Below, piece by piece: positions 1 to 8,155 of a stretch of DNA of 64,000 bases (its first letter is position 1; each line of letters opens with the position of its first letter). The stretch is from the NCBI RefSeq assembly GCF_007828955.1, contig NZ_VIVR01000001.1:3348001-3412000 (forward strand). The letters are read 5' to 3'. The notes below the pieces were generated by a model. It did no database searches. It was not told the origin of the DNA and worked only from the letters and a program-made list of their open reading frames with translations. The stretch is from Kitasatospora atroaurantiaca. Lineage in GTDB: Bacteria; Actinomycetota; Actinomycetes; Streptomycetales; Streptomycetaceae. A program made the position numbers and the translations under genes.

Positions 1-76
1 GAACGGCGGTGCGCTGACGGACGACGTCGCCGTGCTGCTGCTGGAGCGCAATCCCGCTCCGCTCATCATGGGGTGA
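1..76 (+). CDS. C-terminus of PP2C/SpoIIE-type protein phosphatase (5' truncated)
   Basis: Only the last 24 codons are inside the window (frame starts at base 2, TGA at 74-76). They read NGGALTDDVAVLLLERNP and onwards. A Gly-Gly followed by DDVAVLLL is the usual last beta strand of PP2C/SpoIIE-type serine phosphatases, where the DD carries a metal ligand. In actinomycetes such domains often follow PAS, GAF or response-receiver domains, but nothing of the N-terminus is visible. The family call rests on this short tail. Confidence 0.6.
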   Translation, partial: NGGALTDDVAVLLLERNPAPLIMG

Positions 77-102
77 GCCCCGGGGCTCCACCCCGAATGC
101 GC

Positions 103-141
103 GACAGGAGCGGCACCCCTTTCGGGGATGCCGCTCCTGTC
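103..141. terminator. Strong bidirectional hairpin terminator
   Basis: A 13-bp perfect stem (gacaggagcggca with its complement) is extended by CCCC/GGGG around a TTTC loop with one bulged A. It lies between the convergent ends of the phosphatase gene and the DUF2516 gene, so it can end transcription from both sides. There is no T-tract, which is usual for Streptomyces terminators. Confidence 0.8.
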
Positions 142-168
142 ATCGCCGCTCGCGCTGAGCGCCAGCTG

Positions 169-507
169 TCACCAGGGGCCGTACGGCCCCATGTTCCGCT
201 TGTTGCCGCCGCCACGGCCGTCCGTCAGCTGCTTGATCGCGGGCCGGACGTCCACCATGTAGACGATCGCGGCCACCAGGCCGACCAGCGCCAGTATGCC
301 GAAGACGCTCGCCCCGAGGAGAAGATCGAGCCCGAGCGCGAGCCCGAGGACGATCAGCCAGAACTGCTTCGTCTTCTTGTCCGCCGCCCGGTAGGCGTCC
401 TCGCGGCGGGTCGCGGCGTCGACGAAGGCGAACAGCTTGAAGCCCACCATCGCCATGGCCAACCACCAGAGGGGGTTCAGGACGTCGAAGAGCAGGATCT
501 GCACCAC
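169..507 (-). CDS. DUF2516 family membrane protein
   Basis: A 112-aa protein with two hydrophobic segments: about residues 12-30 (NPLWWLAMAMVGFKLFAFVD) and 48-85 (FWLIVLGLALGLDLL and following). A charged linker (ATRREDAYRAADKKTK) separates them, and the tail is short and basic. The pattern matches DUF2516, a small actinobacterial membrane family of unknown function. The start is GTG at 505-507 (a second GTG follows directly), preceded by aaggagac at good spacing. It lies downstream of the HbhA-like gene on the same strand, 156 bp away, so co-transcription is possible. Confidence 0.8.
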   Translation of the reverse strand: MVQILLFDVLNPLWWLAMAMVGFKLFAFVDAATRREDAYRAADKKTKQFWLIVLGLALGLDLLLGASVFGILALVGLVAAIVYMVDVRPAIKQLTDGRGGGNKRNMGPYGPW

Positions 508-663
508 TGCTGTCTCCTTACTACGGCTTCGGCAACACGGTTGCCCCTCGTGGCACGGCCGACCACCGACACACCGGACAACGTACCGGCTTGTGCGGTT
601 GTGCCCGGGCTACTTGGCAGCCGTGGGCCAGTTCGCGGCCGTGGACTACTTCGCGGCCGTGGG

Positions 664-1239
664 CTACTTCGCGGTCGTGGTCTTCCGCGCCCGCGTGGTC
701 TTCTTCGCCGGCGCGGGAGAGGCCTCGGCAGCAGGCTCCCCGACGGCGGACTTCTCAGCAGCGGGCTCGTCCTCGATCGCCACGATCTCAACGATCTCCG
801 CCTCCACGGCCTGCTCGGTGAAGACCGGAACCACGGAGACGTCGGCGGACGGCTCGTCCGCGCCGGAGGCCTTGTCCACGACCGCCTTGCCGCGCACGGC
901 CAGCTCGTCGTAGACCTCCTTCGCCTTGACCGCGAGCTCAGCGGCCCGGCCCACCTGCTGCAGCGCGAAGCCCTGCGCCTTCTCCTGGAGCACCTTGAAG
1001 TCGGTCGGCAGCGTGGTGACCGACTCGGTCACCTTCGCCTGCGCCTCGACCAGGCGGGCCTGCGCCTCCTGCAGCCGGGCCGCGGCCTTCTCCTGGGTGC
1101 CCTTGCGGTCACCCGCGAGCGCCTCGACCTTGCCCGGCACCTCGCGCAGCTTCTCGTACGCGAGGTCACCGGCACCCGCGAGGGCGTACAGCGGGGTCGG
1201 GTCGCTGAGGGTCTTCTTGATCTCGTCGGTGATCGGCAT
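664..1239 (-). CDS. HbhA-like coiled-coil protein with Lys/Ala/Thr-rich tail
   Basis: A 191-aa protein. The N-terminal two thirds form a long amphipathic helix rich in Ala, Glu, Lys and Gln (AAARLQEAQARLVEAQAK), predicted as a coiled coil. Then come an acidic linker and a basic tail (PAKKTTRARKTTTAK). This layout is that of the heparin-binding hemagglutinin family (HbhA) of mycobacteria and its Streptomyces relatives. In mycobacteria the Lys/Ala-rich tail binds heparan sulfate; in a soil actinomycete the role is unknown. A good RBS (gggaggacc) precedes the ATG. It is in the same orientation as the XRE gene upstream. Confidence 0.65.
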   Translation of the reverse strand: MPITDEIKKTLSDPTPLYALAGAGDLAYEKLREVPGKVEALAGDRKGTQEKAAARLQEAQARLVEAQAKVTESVTTLPTDFKVLQEKAQGFALQQVGRAAELAVKAKEVYDELAVRGKAVVDKASGADEPSADVSVVPVFTEQAVEAEIVEIVAIEDEPAAEKSAVGEPAAEASPAPAKKTTRARKTTTAK

Positions 1240-1327
1240 GACCGGTCCTCCCTATGCGTCAACAGCCCGGCGACGGGCCTGTCGTGAGTCTGGCCGGTGC
1301 TCGCCCGGGCGGGCGGGCACCAGGTGT

Positions 1328-1720
1328 TCAGTCGTTGTCGGCAGGTGCGGCCGTCGTCCGGTCCGCCGACGCGCTCTCCTTGTTCTCCTTGAGGAACGCG
1401 TCGTACACCGCGAGCAGCGCCTGCTTCTGCTGCTCGTTGATCAGTGGATCAGCCAGGATCGAGGCCCGCAGTTCGAGCCCCTCGCCCCGCCGCTCCTCGA
1501 GAATCCCGGCCTGCACGTACAGCGTCTCGGCCGAGATCCGCAGCGCCTTCGCGATCTGCTGCAGGATCTCCGCGCTCGGCTTGCGCAGCCCGCGCTCGAT
1601 CTGGCTCAGGTACGGGTTGGACACACCAGCGGCCTCCGCCAGCTGCCGCAGCGAGAACTGTGCATTCCGCCGCTGCTCGCGGATGTACTCGCCGAGCGAG
1701 CCGACGTTCAGTGAGGCCAT
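1328..1720 (-). CDS. XRE-family helix-turn-helix regulator
   Basis: A 130-aa DNA-binding protein. Residues about 8-62 form a lambda-Cro/XRE domain: LGEYIREQRRNAQFSLRQLA is helix 1-2 and GVSNPYLSQIERG is the recognition helix. A helical tail follows that contains PLINEQQKQALLAVYDAFL, and the C-terminus is acidic. I chose the ATG at 1718-1720 because the HTH domain begins there and because the upstream in-frame extension to 1777 runs through a perfect palindrome (1741-1760) that looks like an operator. Autoregulation through that palindrome is an inference. Confidence 0.85.
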   Translation of the reverse strand: MASLNVGSLGEYIREQRRNAQFSLRQLAEAAGVSNPYLSQIERGLRKPSAEILQQIAKALRISAETLYVQAGILEERRGEGLELRASILADPLINEQQKQALLAVYDAFLKENKESASADRTTAAPADND

Positions 1721-1740
1721 ATCAGCAGTCTGCACCAGGT

Positions 1741-1760
1741 CTGCTTGCAATTGCAAGCAG
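1741..1760. promoter_or_regulatory. 20-bp perfect palindrome, probable operator of the XRE regulator
   Basis: The sequence ctgcttgcaattgcaagcag is a perfect 20-bp palindrome that begins 20 bp upstream of the XRE start codon. It lies in the gap shared with the divergent small secreted protein gene. A further partial copy (gcttgctagcagc) follows immediately. Binding by the neighbouring XRE protein is inferred from position. Confidence 0.6.
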
Positions 1761-1860
1761 CTTGCTAGCAGCAGCAACCGCGTGTCGGCGGGCAGCCACC
1801 CGTGACCGGACCTGCCACCAACGGTTGATCAGGGCAGCACCCCTACCCACGGAGGCCCCG

Positions 1861-2079
1861 ATGCGCACCGCCATCCGAATCGCCCTCACCGGCGCCCTGC
1901 TCGCCACCGCCGCGCTGGCGGCCACCACGACGGCTGCTGCGGCCGACACCCCCGCAGACCCGGCCCCCTCCCGCCAGGACCACACCTACAGCATCCCCGT
2001 CGGGGCCATCACCGACCTCGGGGACCTCACCAAGATCGGAAACCTGGGACACGACCTCGCCGGACTCCTCGGCCACTGA
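1861..2079 (+). CDS. Small secreted protein of unknown function
   Basis: A 72-aa protein. A typical Sec signal peptide (MRTAIRIALTGALLATAALA, cleavage near ATTTAAAA-DT) is followed by a mature part of about 40 residues with a Gly/Leu/Asp-rich end (GDLTKIGNLGHDLAGLLGH). The ATG at 1861 follows an acggagg RBS. I recognise no domain. It is divergent from the XRE gene and shares its palindrome-containing gap, so the same regulator may control it. Confidence 0.6.
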   Translation: MRTAIRIALTGALLATAALAATTTAAAADTPADPAPSRQDHTYSIPVGAITDLGDLTKIGNLGHDLAGLLGH

Positions 2080-2156
2080 CCCCGGCCCTGCCGTCACCAC
2101 CGGGCGCAGCCCTGACCGGTCAGGACGGAGCTCCACCGGTCAGTCGGCCGGCCCGG

Positions 2157-2363
2157 TCAGTCGGCCGGCCCGGCCGGTCTCCGATAGGCGGGCGCCAGCA
2201 GGACGGCAAGGTCTCGCCCGCCGATCCGGATACCGGCGGGGCCGAGTTCATCGAGTGCCGTGGCGGAGGCCGGCGCCGCGGCGGCAGCCGGGTCGGCCTG
2301 GAGAGTGAACTCACCGTCCCAGAAGTCCTCCAGGCGGTCGGCGAGCGGTCGTTCGTCGGTCAT
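2157..2363 (-). CDS. 68-aa protein coupled to the SNF2 helicase gene
   Basis: It starts MTDERPLADRLEDFWDGEF and continues with a short Ala-rich linker and GIRIGGRDLAVLLAPAYRR. The start codon lies 5 bp beyond the helicase stop codon, and the end of the helicase gene (gagggagagtga) serves as the RBS, so the two are translationally coupled. The protein is small and acidic at the N-terminus, with no recognised domain. Coupling suggests a helicase partner or accessory subunit; this is an inference from position only. Confidence 0.65.
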   Translation of the reverse strand: MTDERPLADRLEDFWDGEFTLQADPAAAAAPASATALDELGPAGIRIGGRDLAVLLAPAYRRPAGPAD

Positions 2364-2368
2364 GGGGT

Positions 2369-5300
2369 TCACTCTCCCTCGTCCTCCCCGACCGCGTCGG
2401 CCGAGAGCGCCACCAGCTCCCGCAGTGAATCGCCGGTGAGCTCGCCGAGCCACTGCTCACCCTCCCCCACGACGGCCTCCGCGAGCGCCCGCTTCGACTC
2501 GATCAGCTGCGCGATCCGTTCCTCCACGGTGCCGACGCACACGAATCGCCGCACCTGGACGTCCCGACGCTGCCCGATCCGGAAGGCGCGGTCGGTGGCC
2601 TGGTCCTCGACGGCCGGGTTCCACCAACGGTCCAGGTGGATCACCTGGTTGGCCGCGGTGAGGTTGAGCCCGGTGCCGCCTGCCTTGAGCGAGAGCAGGA
2701 AGACCCGGGGGCCGCCGGGCGCCTGGAAGCGGGCCACCAACTCCTCGCGCCGGCGCTTCGGCACGCCCCCGTGCAGGTAGAGCACCTCCTCCCCGAGCCG
2801 CTCGGTCAGGTGAGGTTGGAGCATCGCACCGAACTCGGCGTACTGGGTGAAGACCAAGGTCCGGTCGCCCTCCGCCAGCGCCTCCGCCAGGATCTCCTCC
2901 AGGCGGGCGACCTTGCCCGAACGGTCCGCCAACTCCGAGCGGTCGTGAAGCAGTTGGGCGGGATGGTTGCACACCTGCTTGAGCTTGCCGATCGCGGCCA
3001 GCACCGTCCCCTTGCGTTCGACCCCGCGGATGCCCTGGACGCGCTGGAGCAGATCGGCCACCACGGCCTGGTAGAGACCGGCCTGCTCGGCGGTGAGGTT
3101 GCACCAGACGGTGATCTCCTGCTTGGCGGGCAACTCGGCCGCGATCGCCGGATCGCTCTTCAGTCGCCGCAGGATGAACGGGCCGGTGAGCCTGCGGAGT
3201 CGGGAGGTCGCCGAGGAGCTCCCGTTCTGCTCCACCGGGATGCCGTAGCGCTCCTTGAAGGACTCCGCCGAGCCGAAGAGCCCGGGGTTGGCGAAGTCCA
3301 GGACGGCATGCAGCTCGGAGAGGCGGTTCTCGACGGGGGTGCCGGTGAGGGCGATGCGGTGGGTGGCGGGGAGTGAACGGACGGCCCTCGACTGGGCGGT
3401 GGCGGTGTTCTTGATGAACTGCGCCTCGTCGGCGATCACCCGCCGCCAGGAGATCCGGCGCAGCTCCTCGACGTCCCGCTGGACCAGCCCGTAGGTCGTG
3501 ATCACCAGATCGGCGCCGTCGGCCAGCGGCTCGCGCTCCGCGCCGTGGTGGACGTGCACCCGCAGCATCGGGGCGAACCTCTCCGCCTCCCGCTGCCAGT
3601 TGCCGACCAGCGACATCGGGCAGACCAGCAGGGTGGGCCCGCCTTCAGCCTGGCCGGCAGCAGCCGCGGCCTGTTCCGCGGCGATCAGGGCGAGCGCCTG
3701 TACGGTCTTGCCCAGGCCCATGTCATCCGCCAGCACGGCGCCGAGGCCGAGCCGGGAGAGGGCGTGCAGCCAGGCCAACCCCCCCTCCTGGTACGGGCGC
3801 AGGGTGGTCCCGAAGCCCTCGGGCAGGGCAGGCGGCGGGGTACGTTCGCCCGCCCGGCCCGCCAGCAGGTCACCGAGCGGGCCGGCCGCGCTCACGCCTC
3901 TGACGGGCAGGCCGGCGACGCGCGCACCGGGGTCGAGCGCTAGGCGCAGCACGTCCGTCGTCGGCATCGACCCGGTGCCCTGACGGGCCAGGAAGGCCAG
4001 TGCGGCGGCGATCTGCGCGGCGTCCACCTCGACCCACCGGCCGCGCAGCCGGACCAGTCCCTGCTGGGCGGCGCCGAGGTCGGCCAGTTCCTGCAGAGTG
4101 AGCGTCAGCTCGCCCAGTGCGGCCTGCCAGTGGAAGGCCACGATCGCATCCCGGTCGACCTGAGCGGCCCGTTCGACCGCACCGGGGGCGGGCGTGCGGG
4201 CGACCGTCAGCGCAAGGCCGAGACGCGGCCGGCGCTGCCACCAGGCGGGGAGCAGCACGCCGAAGCCCGCTTCGGCGAGGGCCGGCGCGGCCTCCCGGAG
4301 GAAGGAGAGCGCTCCGGCGCGGTCGAGGTCGAGGCCGGCGGGGTGGGAGCTGCGGAGGGCGGGCCTCAGTTCGGGGCGGCGCAGGGCGGCGCGGGCCAGT
4401 TCGGCGGTGTACCACTCGATGGGGTCTCCGGCTTTGCGGCTGAGCGCGGCGAGTGCCGCGCCGCCCGCCCAGAGGTCTTCGGCGGCGACCAGGAGGGACG
4501 GCTGGTCGACGGCCTGGAGCAGGAAGTCCAGGCGCCAGCCGTCGTCGGACACCCCGCCCTCGGGGTCGTCTGCGGAGGGACCGAGCGGCTCGGAGAGCCG
4601 GAAGCAGAGCCGGAGCGGGCTGTCGGGATCGGGTGCGCCGGCGTACCAGGCAGCGAGCTGCTCCTGGAGTTCGGTGAGGGCCCCGATCGAGGCATGGCCG
4701 GTCGCTACCCGCCCGTCGGCTGAGTGGAGGGCTGCCAGCCAGGCCTCGGCGGCGTTCGCCGGCTCCGTACGCAGGGGTGACGGCGTGCCGTCGAGAGCGG
4801 TGCGGGTCTCGCAGTCGACCAGGACGTCCAGCAGCTCGGCGAGCAGGGCGTCCGCACTACGGGCGCCCGCCCCCGGCCGTTGCTCGGCGCGGCAGACCGG
4901 CGGGCAGCCGGCGGCGAGCGCCGCGGCCTCCCGGCGGGCGGCCGGGTCCGGCGCGGGCTGCCAGCGGGCGTACGGGACGCCGTCCTCGTCCCGCACCACG
5001 GGCAGCACCCGCCCCTGGTCGACGAGCCGCCAGGCGAGGTCGTGGACGGCGGTCAGCCAGCGCAGCGAGGCGCCGTAAGCGACCTCGGCGGGGCCGGTGC
5101 CGGGGAGCTCGACGGTGGCCACCGACCAGTGCGGGTCGAAGAGTTCACCGAGCAGTTGGGCGGCCTCGGCCGGGGCGAAGAGCAGCACGGGCACCCGCCA
5201 GGGGGCGAGCGCGACACCCCGGCCGGTCGCGCCAACGGGCAGTTGCGGGGACGGCGCCGGCGCTGCGTCGCGACTGGGGAGCACCAGGGTGCTCCACCGC

Positions 5301-5509
5301 TCGGGCGCCTGCTCCGCCAGCCAGCCGAGGCCGGGGCCGATCCCGGCCAGCAGACGCGCGACGATACCGGCACTGCAGGCGTACGGGTGCGCAGCCGCCC
5401 GGCCCTCGGGGCGCGCGCCGGGCGCGCGGGCGGTGCCGTACGCCTGCGCGTCCTCGGCCCACAGCGCCAGGCGGCCGTCGGCCCGCCAGAGGGCGTGCAG
5501 GGCGTACAT
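2369..5509 (-). CDS. SNF2-family DEAD/DEAH-like helicase
   Basis: A 1046-aa Swi2/Snf2 ATPase. The N-terminal ~560 residues are the variable domain seen in bacterial SNF2 proteins. Motif I (ADDMGLGKTVQALAL) is near residue 592, motif II (DEAQ) near 690 and the second RecA lobe starts near 880. That lobe contains LHGGVPKRRREELVARF, LKAGGTGLNLTAANQVIHLD and ATDRAFRIGQ (motif VI). Such proteins translocate on double-stranded DNA and take part in repair or transcription recycling; the client here is unknown. The gene is followed directly by a coupled 68-aa ORF. Confidence 0.92.
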   Translation of the reverse strand: MYALHALWRADGRLALWAEDAQAYGTARAPGARPEGRAAAHPYACSAGIVARLLAGIGPGLGWLAEQAPERWSTLVLPSRDAAPAPSPQLPVGATGRGVALAPWRVPVLLFAPAEAAQLLGELFDPHWSVATVELPGTGPAEVAYGASLRWLTAVHDLAWRLVDQGRVLPVVRDEDGVPYARWQPAPDPAARREAAALAAGCPPVCRAEQRPGAGARSADALLAELLDVLVDCETRTALDGTPSPLRTEPANAAEAWLAALHSADGRVATGHASIGALTELQEQLAAWYAGAPDPDSPLRLCFRLSEPLGPSADDPEGGVSDDGWRLDFLLQAVDQPSLLVAAEDLWAGGAALAALSRKAGDPIEWYTAELARAALRRPELRPALRSSHPAGLDLDRAGALSFLREAAPALAEAGFGVLLPAWWQRRPRLGLALTVARTPAPGAVERAAQVDRDAIVAFHWQAALGELTLTLQELADLGAAQQGLVRLRGRWVEVDAAQIAAALAFLARQGTGSMPTTDVLRLALDPGARVAGLPVRGVSAAGPLGDLLAGRAGERTPPPALPEGFGTTLRPYQEGGLAWLHALSRLGLGAVLADDMGLGKTVQALALIAAEQAAAAAGQAEGGPTLLVCPMSLVGNWQREAERFAPMLRVHVHHGAEREPLADGADLVITTYGLVQRDVEELRRISWRRVIADEAQFIKNTATAQSRAVRSLPATHRIALTGTPVENRLSELHAVLDFANPGLFGSAESFKERYGIPVEQNGSSSATSRLRRLTGPFILRRLKSDPAIAAELPAKQEITVWCNLTAEQAGLYQAVVADLLQRVQGIRGVERKGTVLAAIGKLKQVCNHPAQLLHDRSELADRSGKVARLEEILAEALAEGDRTLVFTQYAEFGAMLQPHLTERLGEEVLYLHGGVPKRRREELVARFQAPGGPRVFLLSLKAGGTGLNLTAANQVIHLDRWWNPAVEDQATDRAFRIGQRRDVQVRRFVCVGTVEERIAQLIESKRALAEAVVGEGEQWLGELTGDSLRELVALSADAVGEDEGE

Positions 5510-5654
5510 GAGGTGGGCCTCCCGGAGCGCGGTGCCTGAGCGGCGCCGACTCGATTCACCCTATCGAGGGCGCTGATTGAGGAACGAACCTGACCTAATT
5601 GCTGGATAGCGTCGGTCGTACCGAAGCGGGAAACCCCAACGAGAGGTGACTGAC

Positions 5655-6188
5655 ATGCCGACCCTGGTGCGCGCGGAGAGCGGCGAGCGCGACGGCCTGC
5701 TGGCCTTCCTGGAGGCGCAGCGCGCCTCGATCCGTCGAGCGGCGTTCGGCCTCACGGAGGAGCAGGCGGTCGCCACCCCCAGCGCGAGCAGCCTGACCCT
5801 GGCCGGGCTGGTCAAGCACGTGGCGCGGTGCGAGCGCTTCTGGATCGTCGACACGCTGATGGGCCGGGCCGCCGGCGGCCCCGCGGACGCGAGTGCGTGG
5901 GCGGACGAGCACCGACTGCTGGAGGGCGAGTCGCTGGCCGGCTGGCTCAAGGAGTACGAGGCCATCGCGGCCGAGACCGAGGAGATCGTCCGCGGCCTGC
6001 CGAGCCTGGAGGTCGACGCCCCGCTGCCGGACCAGCCCTGGTTCCCGCCGAACAGCCGGCGTACGGCGCGCTGGATCCTGCTGCACCTGATCGAGGAGGT
6101 GGCACGCCACGCCGGGCATGCGGACATCATCCGGGAGACCCTCGACGGCCGGACCTCCTACGAGCTGATCGCCGCCACCCAGGGCTGA
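5655..6188 (+). CDS. DinB-like (DUF664) family protein
   Basis: A 177-aa four-helix bundle protein of the DinB/DUF664 superfamily. It carries LTLAGLVKHVARCERFWIVD with the characteristic His-containing helix, and a late ILLHLIEEVARHAGHADIIR that supplies the two further His ligands (H..H in EVARHAGH). Members bind a metal through three His residues and include thiol transferases that use mycothiol or bacillithiol. The exact substrate is unknown. I chose the ATG at 5655 because gagagg precedes it at about 6 bp; a GTG at 5646 is the alternative. Confidence 0.85.
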   Translation: MPTLVRAESGERDGLLAFLEAQRASIRRAAFGLTEEQAVATPSASSLTLAGLVKHVARCERFWIVDTLMGRAAGGPADASAWADEHRLLEGESLAGWLKEYEAIAAETEEIVRGLPSLEVDAPLPDQPWFPPNSRRTARWILLHLIEEVARHAGHADIIRETLDGRTSYELIAATQG

Positions 6189-6195
6189 GCCGCCG

Positions 6196-6245
6196 GGGTC
6201 CGGTGGGGGCTGCCCCGCGCTCCCGGGGCAGCCCCCACCGGACCC
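6196..6245. terminator. Hairpin terminator after the DinB gene
   Basis: A perfect stem of about 22 bp (gggtccggtgggggctgccc and its complement) with a loop of about 6 nt, just downstream of the stop codon. Confidence 0.85.
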
Positions 6246-6271
6246 GAAGCAGATTGCACAGAGGCTCTTGG

Positions 6272-6300
6272 TTGAACATTGAACGAAACGGAGTTATGGT
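6272..6300 (+). promoter_or_regulatory. Probable sigma-70 (HrdB-type) promoter of the YceI gene
   Basis: The -35 TTGAAC (6272-6277) and the -10 TATGGT (6295-6300) are separated by 17 bp, about 54 bp before the ATG. The -35 lies in a direct repeat (ttgaacattgaac). Downstream, gttgaagcc (6312-6320) and ggcttcgaac (6330-6339) form a nearly perfect inverted repeat in the leader, which may be an operator. Confidence 0.55.
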
Positions 6301-6353
6301 GGAGCCATCAAGTTGAAGCCTAAACAAACGGCTTCGAACCCTCAGGAGGAGCC

Positions 6354-6962
6354 ATGGGTATCTTCAACCGCAGCAAGTCCACCGACACCACCGCCGTCGC
6401 CGTCGCCCCCACGGGCGCCGACCTGGCACACCTCAGCGGCGTCTACTCGATCGACCCGACCCACAGCCAGATCGGGTTCGCCGTACGCCACGCGATGGTG
6501 ACCAACGTCCGCGGCGAGTTCACCGAGTACGAGGGCAAGCTGCAGCTGGACGGCACCAACCCGGCCGAGTCCTCCGCCGAGCTGGTCATCAAGGTCGCCA
6601 GCATCGACACCAACCAGGCCCAGCGCGACGAGCACCTGCGGACCGGCGACTTCTTCGCCGCCGAGACCTACCCGGAGATCACCTTCCGCAGCACCTCCGC
6701 CGAGCGCCTGCGCGGCGACTCGTACCGGATGACGGGCGACCTGACCATCAAGGGCACCACCCGCCAGGTCATCCTCGACCTGGACTTCACCGGCAGCGCG
6801 ACCGACGTGTACGGCGCCGAGCGGGTCGGCTTCGAGGGCTCGGCCACCATCGACCGCACCGCCTGGGGCCTGACCTACAACGCCGCGCTGGAGACCGGCG
6901 GCGTGCTGATCGGCGAGAAGGTCCGGCTCAGCTTCGACATCTCCGCCGTCAAGAGCGCCTGA
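6354..6962 (+). CDS. YceI family protein
   Basis: A 202-aa lipocalin-like YceI protein, a beta-barrel family that binds polyisoprenoid or other lipids. Visible signatures are YSIDPTHSQIGFAVRHAMVT near the start, HLRTGDFFAAETYPEITF in the middle, DLTIKGTTRQVILDLDF, and the terminal VLIGEKVRLSFDISAV. There is no signal peptide, so it is predicted to be cytoplasmic, unlike the periplasmic E. coli YceI. A strong RBS (caggaggagcc) precedes the ATG. A good promoter and a leader inverted repeat lie upstream, so it is a single transcription unit that is probably regulated. Confidence 0.92.
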   Translation: MGIFNRSKSTDTTAVAVAPTGADLAHLSGVYSIDPTHSQIGFAVRHAMVTNVRGEFTEYEGKLQLDGTNPAESSAELVIKVASIDTNQAQRDEHLRTGDFFAAETYPEITFRSTSAERLRGDSYRMTGDLTIKGTTRQVILDLDFTGSATDVYGAERVGFEGSATIDRTAWGLTYNAALETGGVLIGEKVRLSFDISAVKSA

Positions 6963-7011
6963 CCCCGCTCCACCCGGTCAACCCGGGTTCCACCCCGTAG
7001 AACCCGCTGGA

Positions 7012-7056
7012 ACGCGCGCTGCCCCTGCCGACCCCCCGACGGCAGGGGCGCTCGCG
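7012..7056. terminator. Convergent terminator between YceI and LysR genes
   Basis: A stem of gcccctgccg (7021-7030) and cggcaggggc (7040-7049) with partially pairing GCGC-rich extensions on both sides, in the gap between two convergent genes. Confidence 0.7.
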
Positions 7057-7077
7057 CGCCCGGGGCACCCACCCCAC

Positions 7078-8043
7078 CTAACCGCCCAGCAGGGAAGCGT
7101 CCTCGTCCGGCAGCCAGCTGCCCGCAGGGCGCCTCAACCAGCCTTCCCGTGCGCCGAGTTCGGCCGCCGCACTCCGCAGCGCCGTCAGGCCCGGATGCCG
7201 TAGCCCCGGCCGGTGCACCAGCCCCAGCAGGCTGACCGGCACCGGCTCGACCAGCGGCACGGTGACGGTGCCGGGGATGGCGGGACCGCCCGTGGTGGTC
7301 AGCATCGGGTCGCCGTGCCGCGCGATGTAGTGCGCCGTCTCGTCCACGCCCACCGGCGGGCTGAACGGCGGTGCGGCCGACAGCCCGTGGGCCCGTAGGA
7401 GCCTCGCCCCGAGGTCGGCCCACTCCGTGGTCGCCGGATTGCCCGCGCAGATGTCGACGGGGTGGCCCCCCAGTTCGGCGAGCGGAATCGCCGGCCGGCC
7501 CGCCAGCGGGTGCCCGAGCGGCACGATCACCGCCATCGGCTCCAACCGAAGTGGCAGATGCACGAGTTGGGACTGCACCCGGGCCGGCAGGCCGGCGAAG
7601 CGCCCGAACGAGACATCCAGCCGATGCGCCAGCAGCTCCACGGCCGCGGCCGCCAGGCCCCCGTGGAACCGCGCCAGCAACTCCCCCTCGGGAAAGGCCT
7701 CACGGGCGGCCGACAGAATTCGGACGGCGGTCAGATCCGGGCCGGTGACATCACTGTTCAGATCCAGCAGCAGCGCCCGGCCGTCCACGCCCGCCACGAT
7801 CTCGTCATGCAGGGCAAGCAGCCGTCGCGCCTTGGACAGCAGCCGCTCCCCGGCCGGGGTGAGGGTGACGCTGCGGGTGGTCCGGGCGAACAACGCGCTG
7901 CCGAGCGTCCGCTCCAGCGCCTGGATGTCGCGGCTCAGCGCCTGTTGGGCCACGTGCAGCCGCTCGGCCGCCCGGCCGAAGTGCAGGGTCTCGGCGGTCG
8001 CCACGAAGCCGCGCAGCAGGCGCGGGTGCAGGTCACGGGGCAT
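7078..8043 (-). CDS. LysR-family transcriptional regulator
   Basis: A 321-aa LTTR. The winged HTH is at residues about 5-62 (FVATAETLHFGRAAERLHVA, then QQALSRDIQALERTLGSALF). The linker helix is followed by a periplasmic-binding-like effector domain to about residue 295. It is transcribed divergently from the MFS gene with a 112-bp gap, the classical LTTR arrangement, so it probably controls that transporter in response to the transported compound. I did not find an unambiguous T-N11-A box in the gap. Confidence 0.92.
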   Translation of the reverse strand: MPRDLHPRLLRGFVATAETLHFGRAAERLHVAQQALSRDIQALERTLGSALFARTTRSVTLTPAGERLLSKARRLLALHDEIVAGVDGRALLLDLNSDVTGPDLTAVRILSAAREAFPEGELLARFHGGLAAAAVELLAHRLDVSFGRFAGLPARVQSQLVHLPLRLEPMAVIVPLGHPLAGRPAIPLAELGGHPVDICAGNPATTEWADLGARLLRAHGLSAAPPFSPPVGVDETAHYIARHGDPMLTTTGGPAIPGTVTVPLVEPVPVSLLGLVHRPGLRHPGLTALRSAAAELGAREGWLRRPAGSWLPDEDASLLGG

Positions 8044-8155
8044 AACGAGCAGACTAACAACACAACCGCGTCAATCCTCCCGAACAGGTGTTGGACCAGT
8101 CGGGCCCGCCACCACGAGGCTGGGGGCATCCACCCCTCGCCCGTTCTGGAGCCCC

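Noticed and set aside
1297..1322. Terminator of the XRE gene (ggtgctcgcccgggcgggcg)
   Set aside because: It can fold, but with alternative pairings and no clear loop in this very GC-rich stretch; not strong enough to list.
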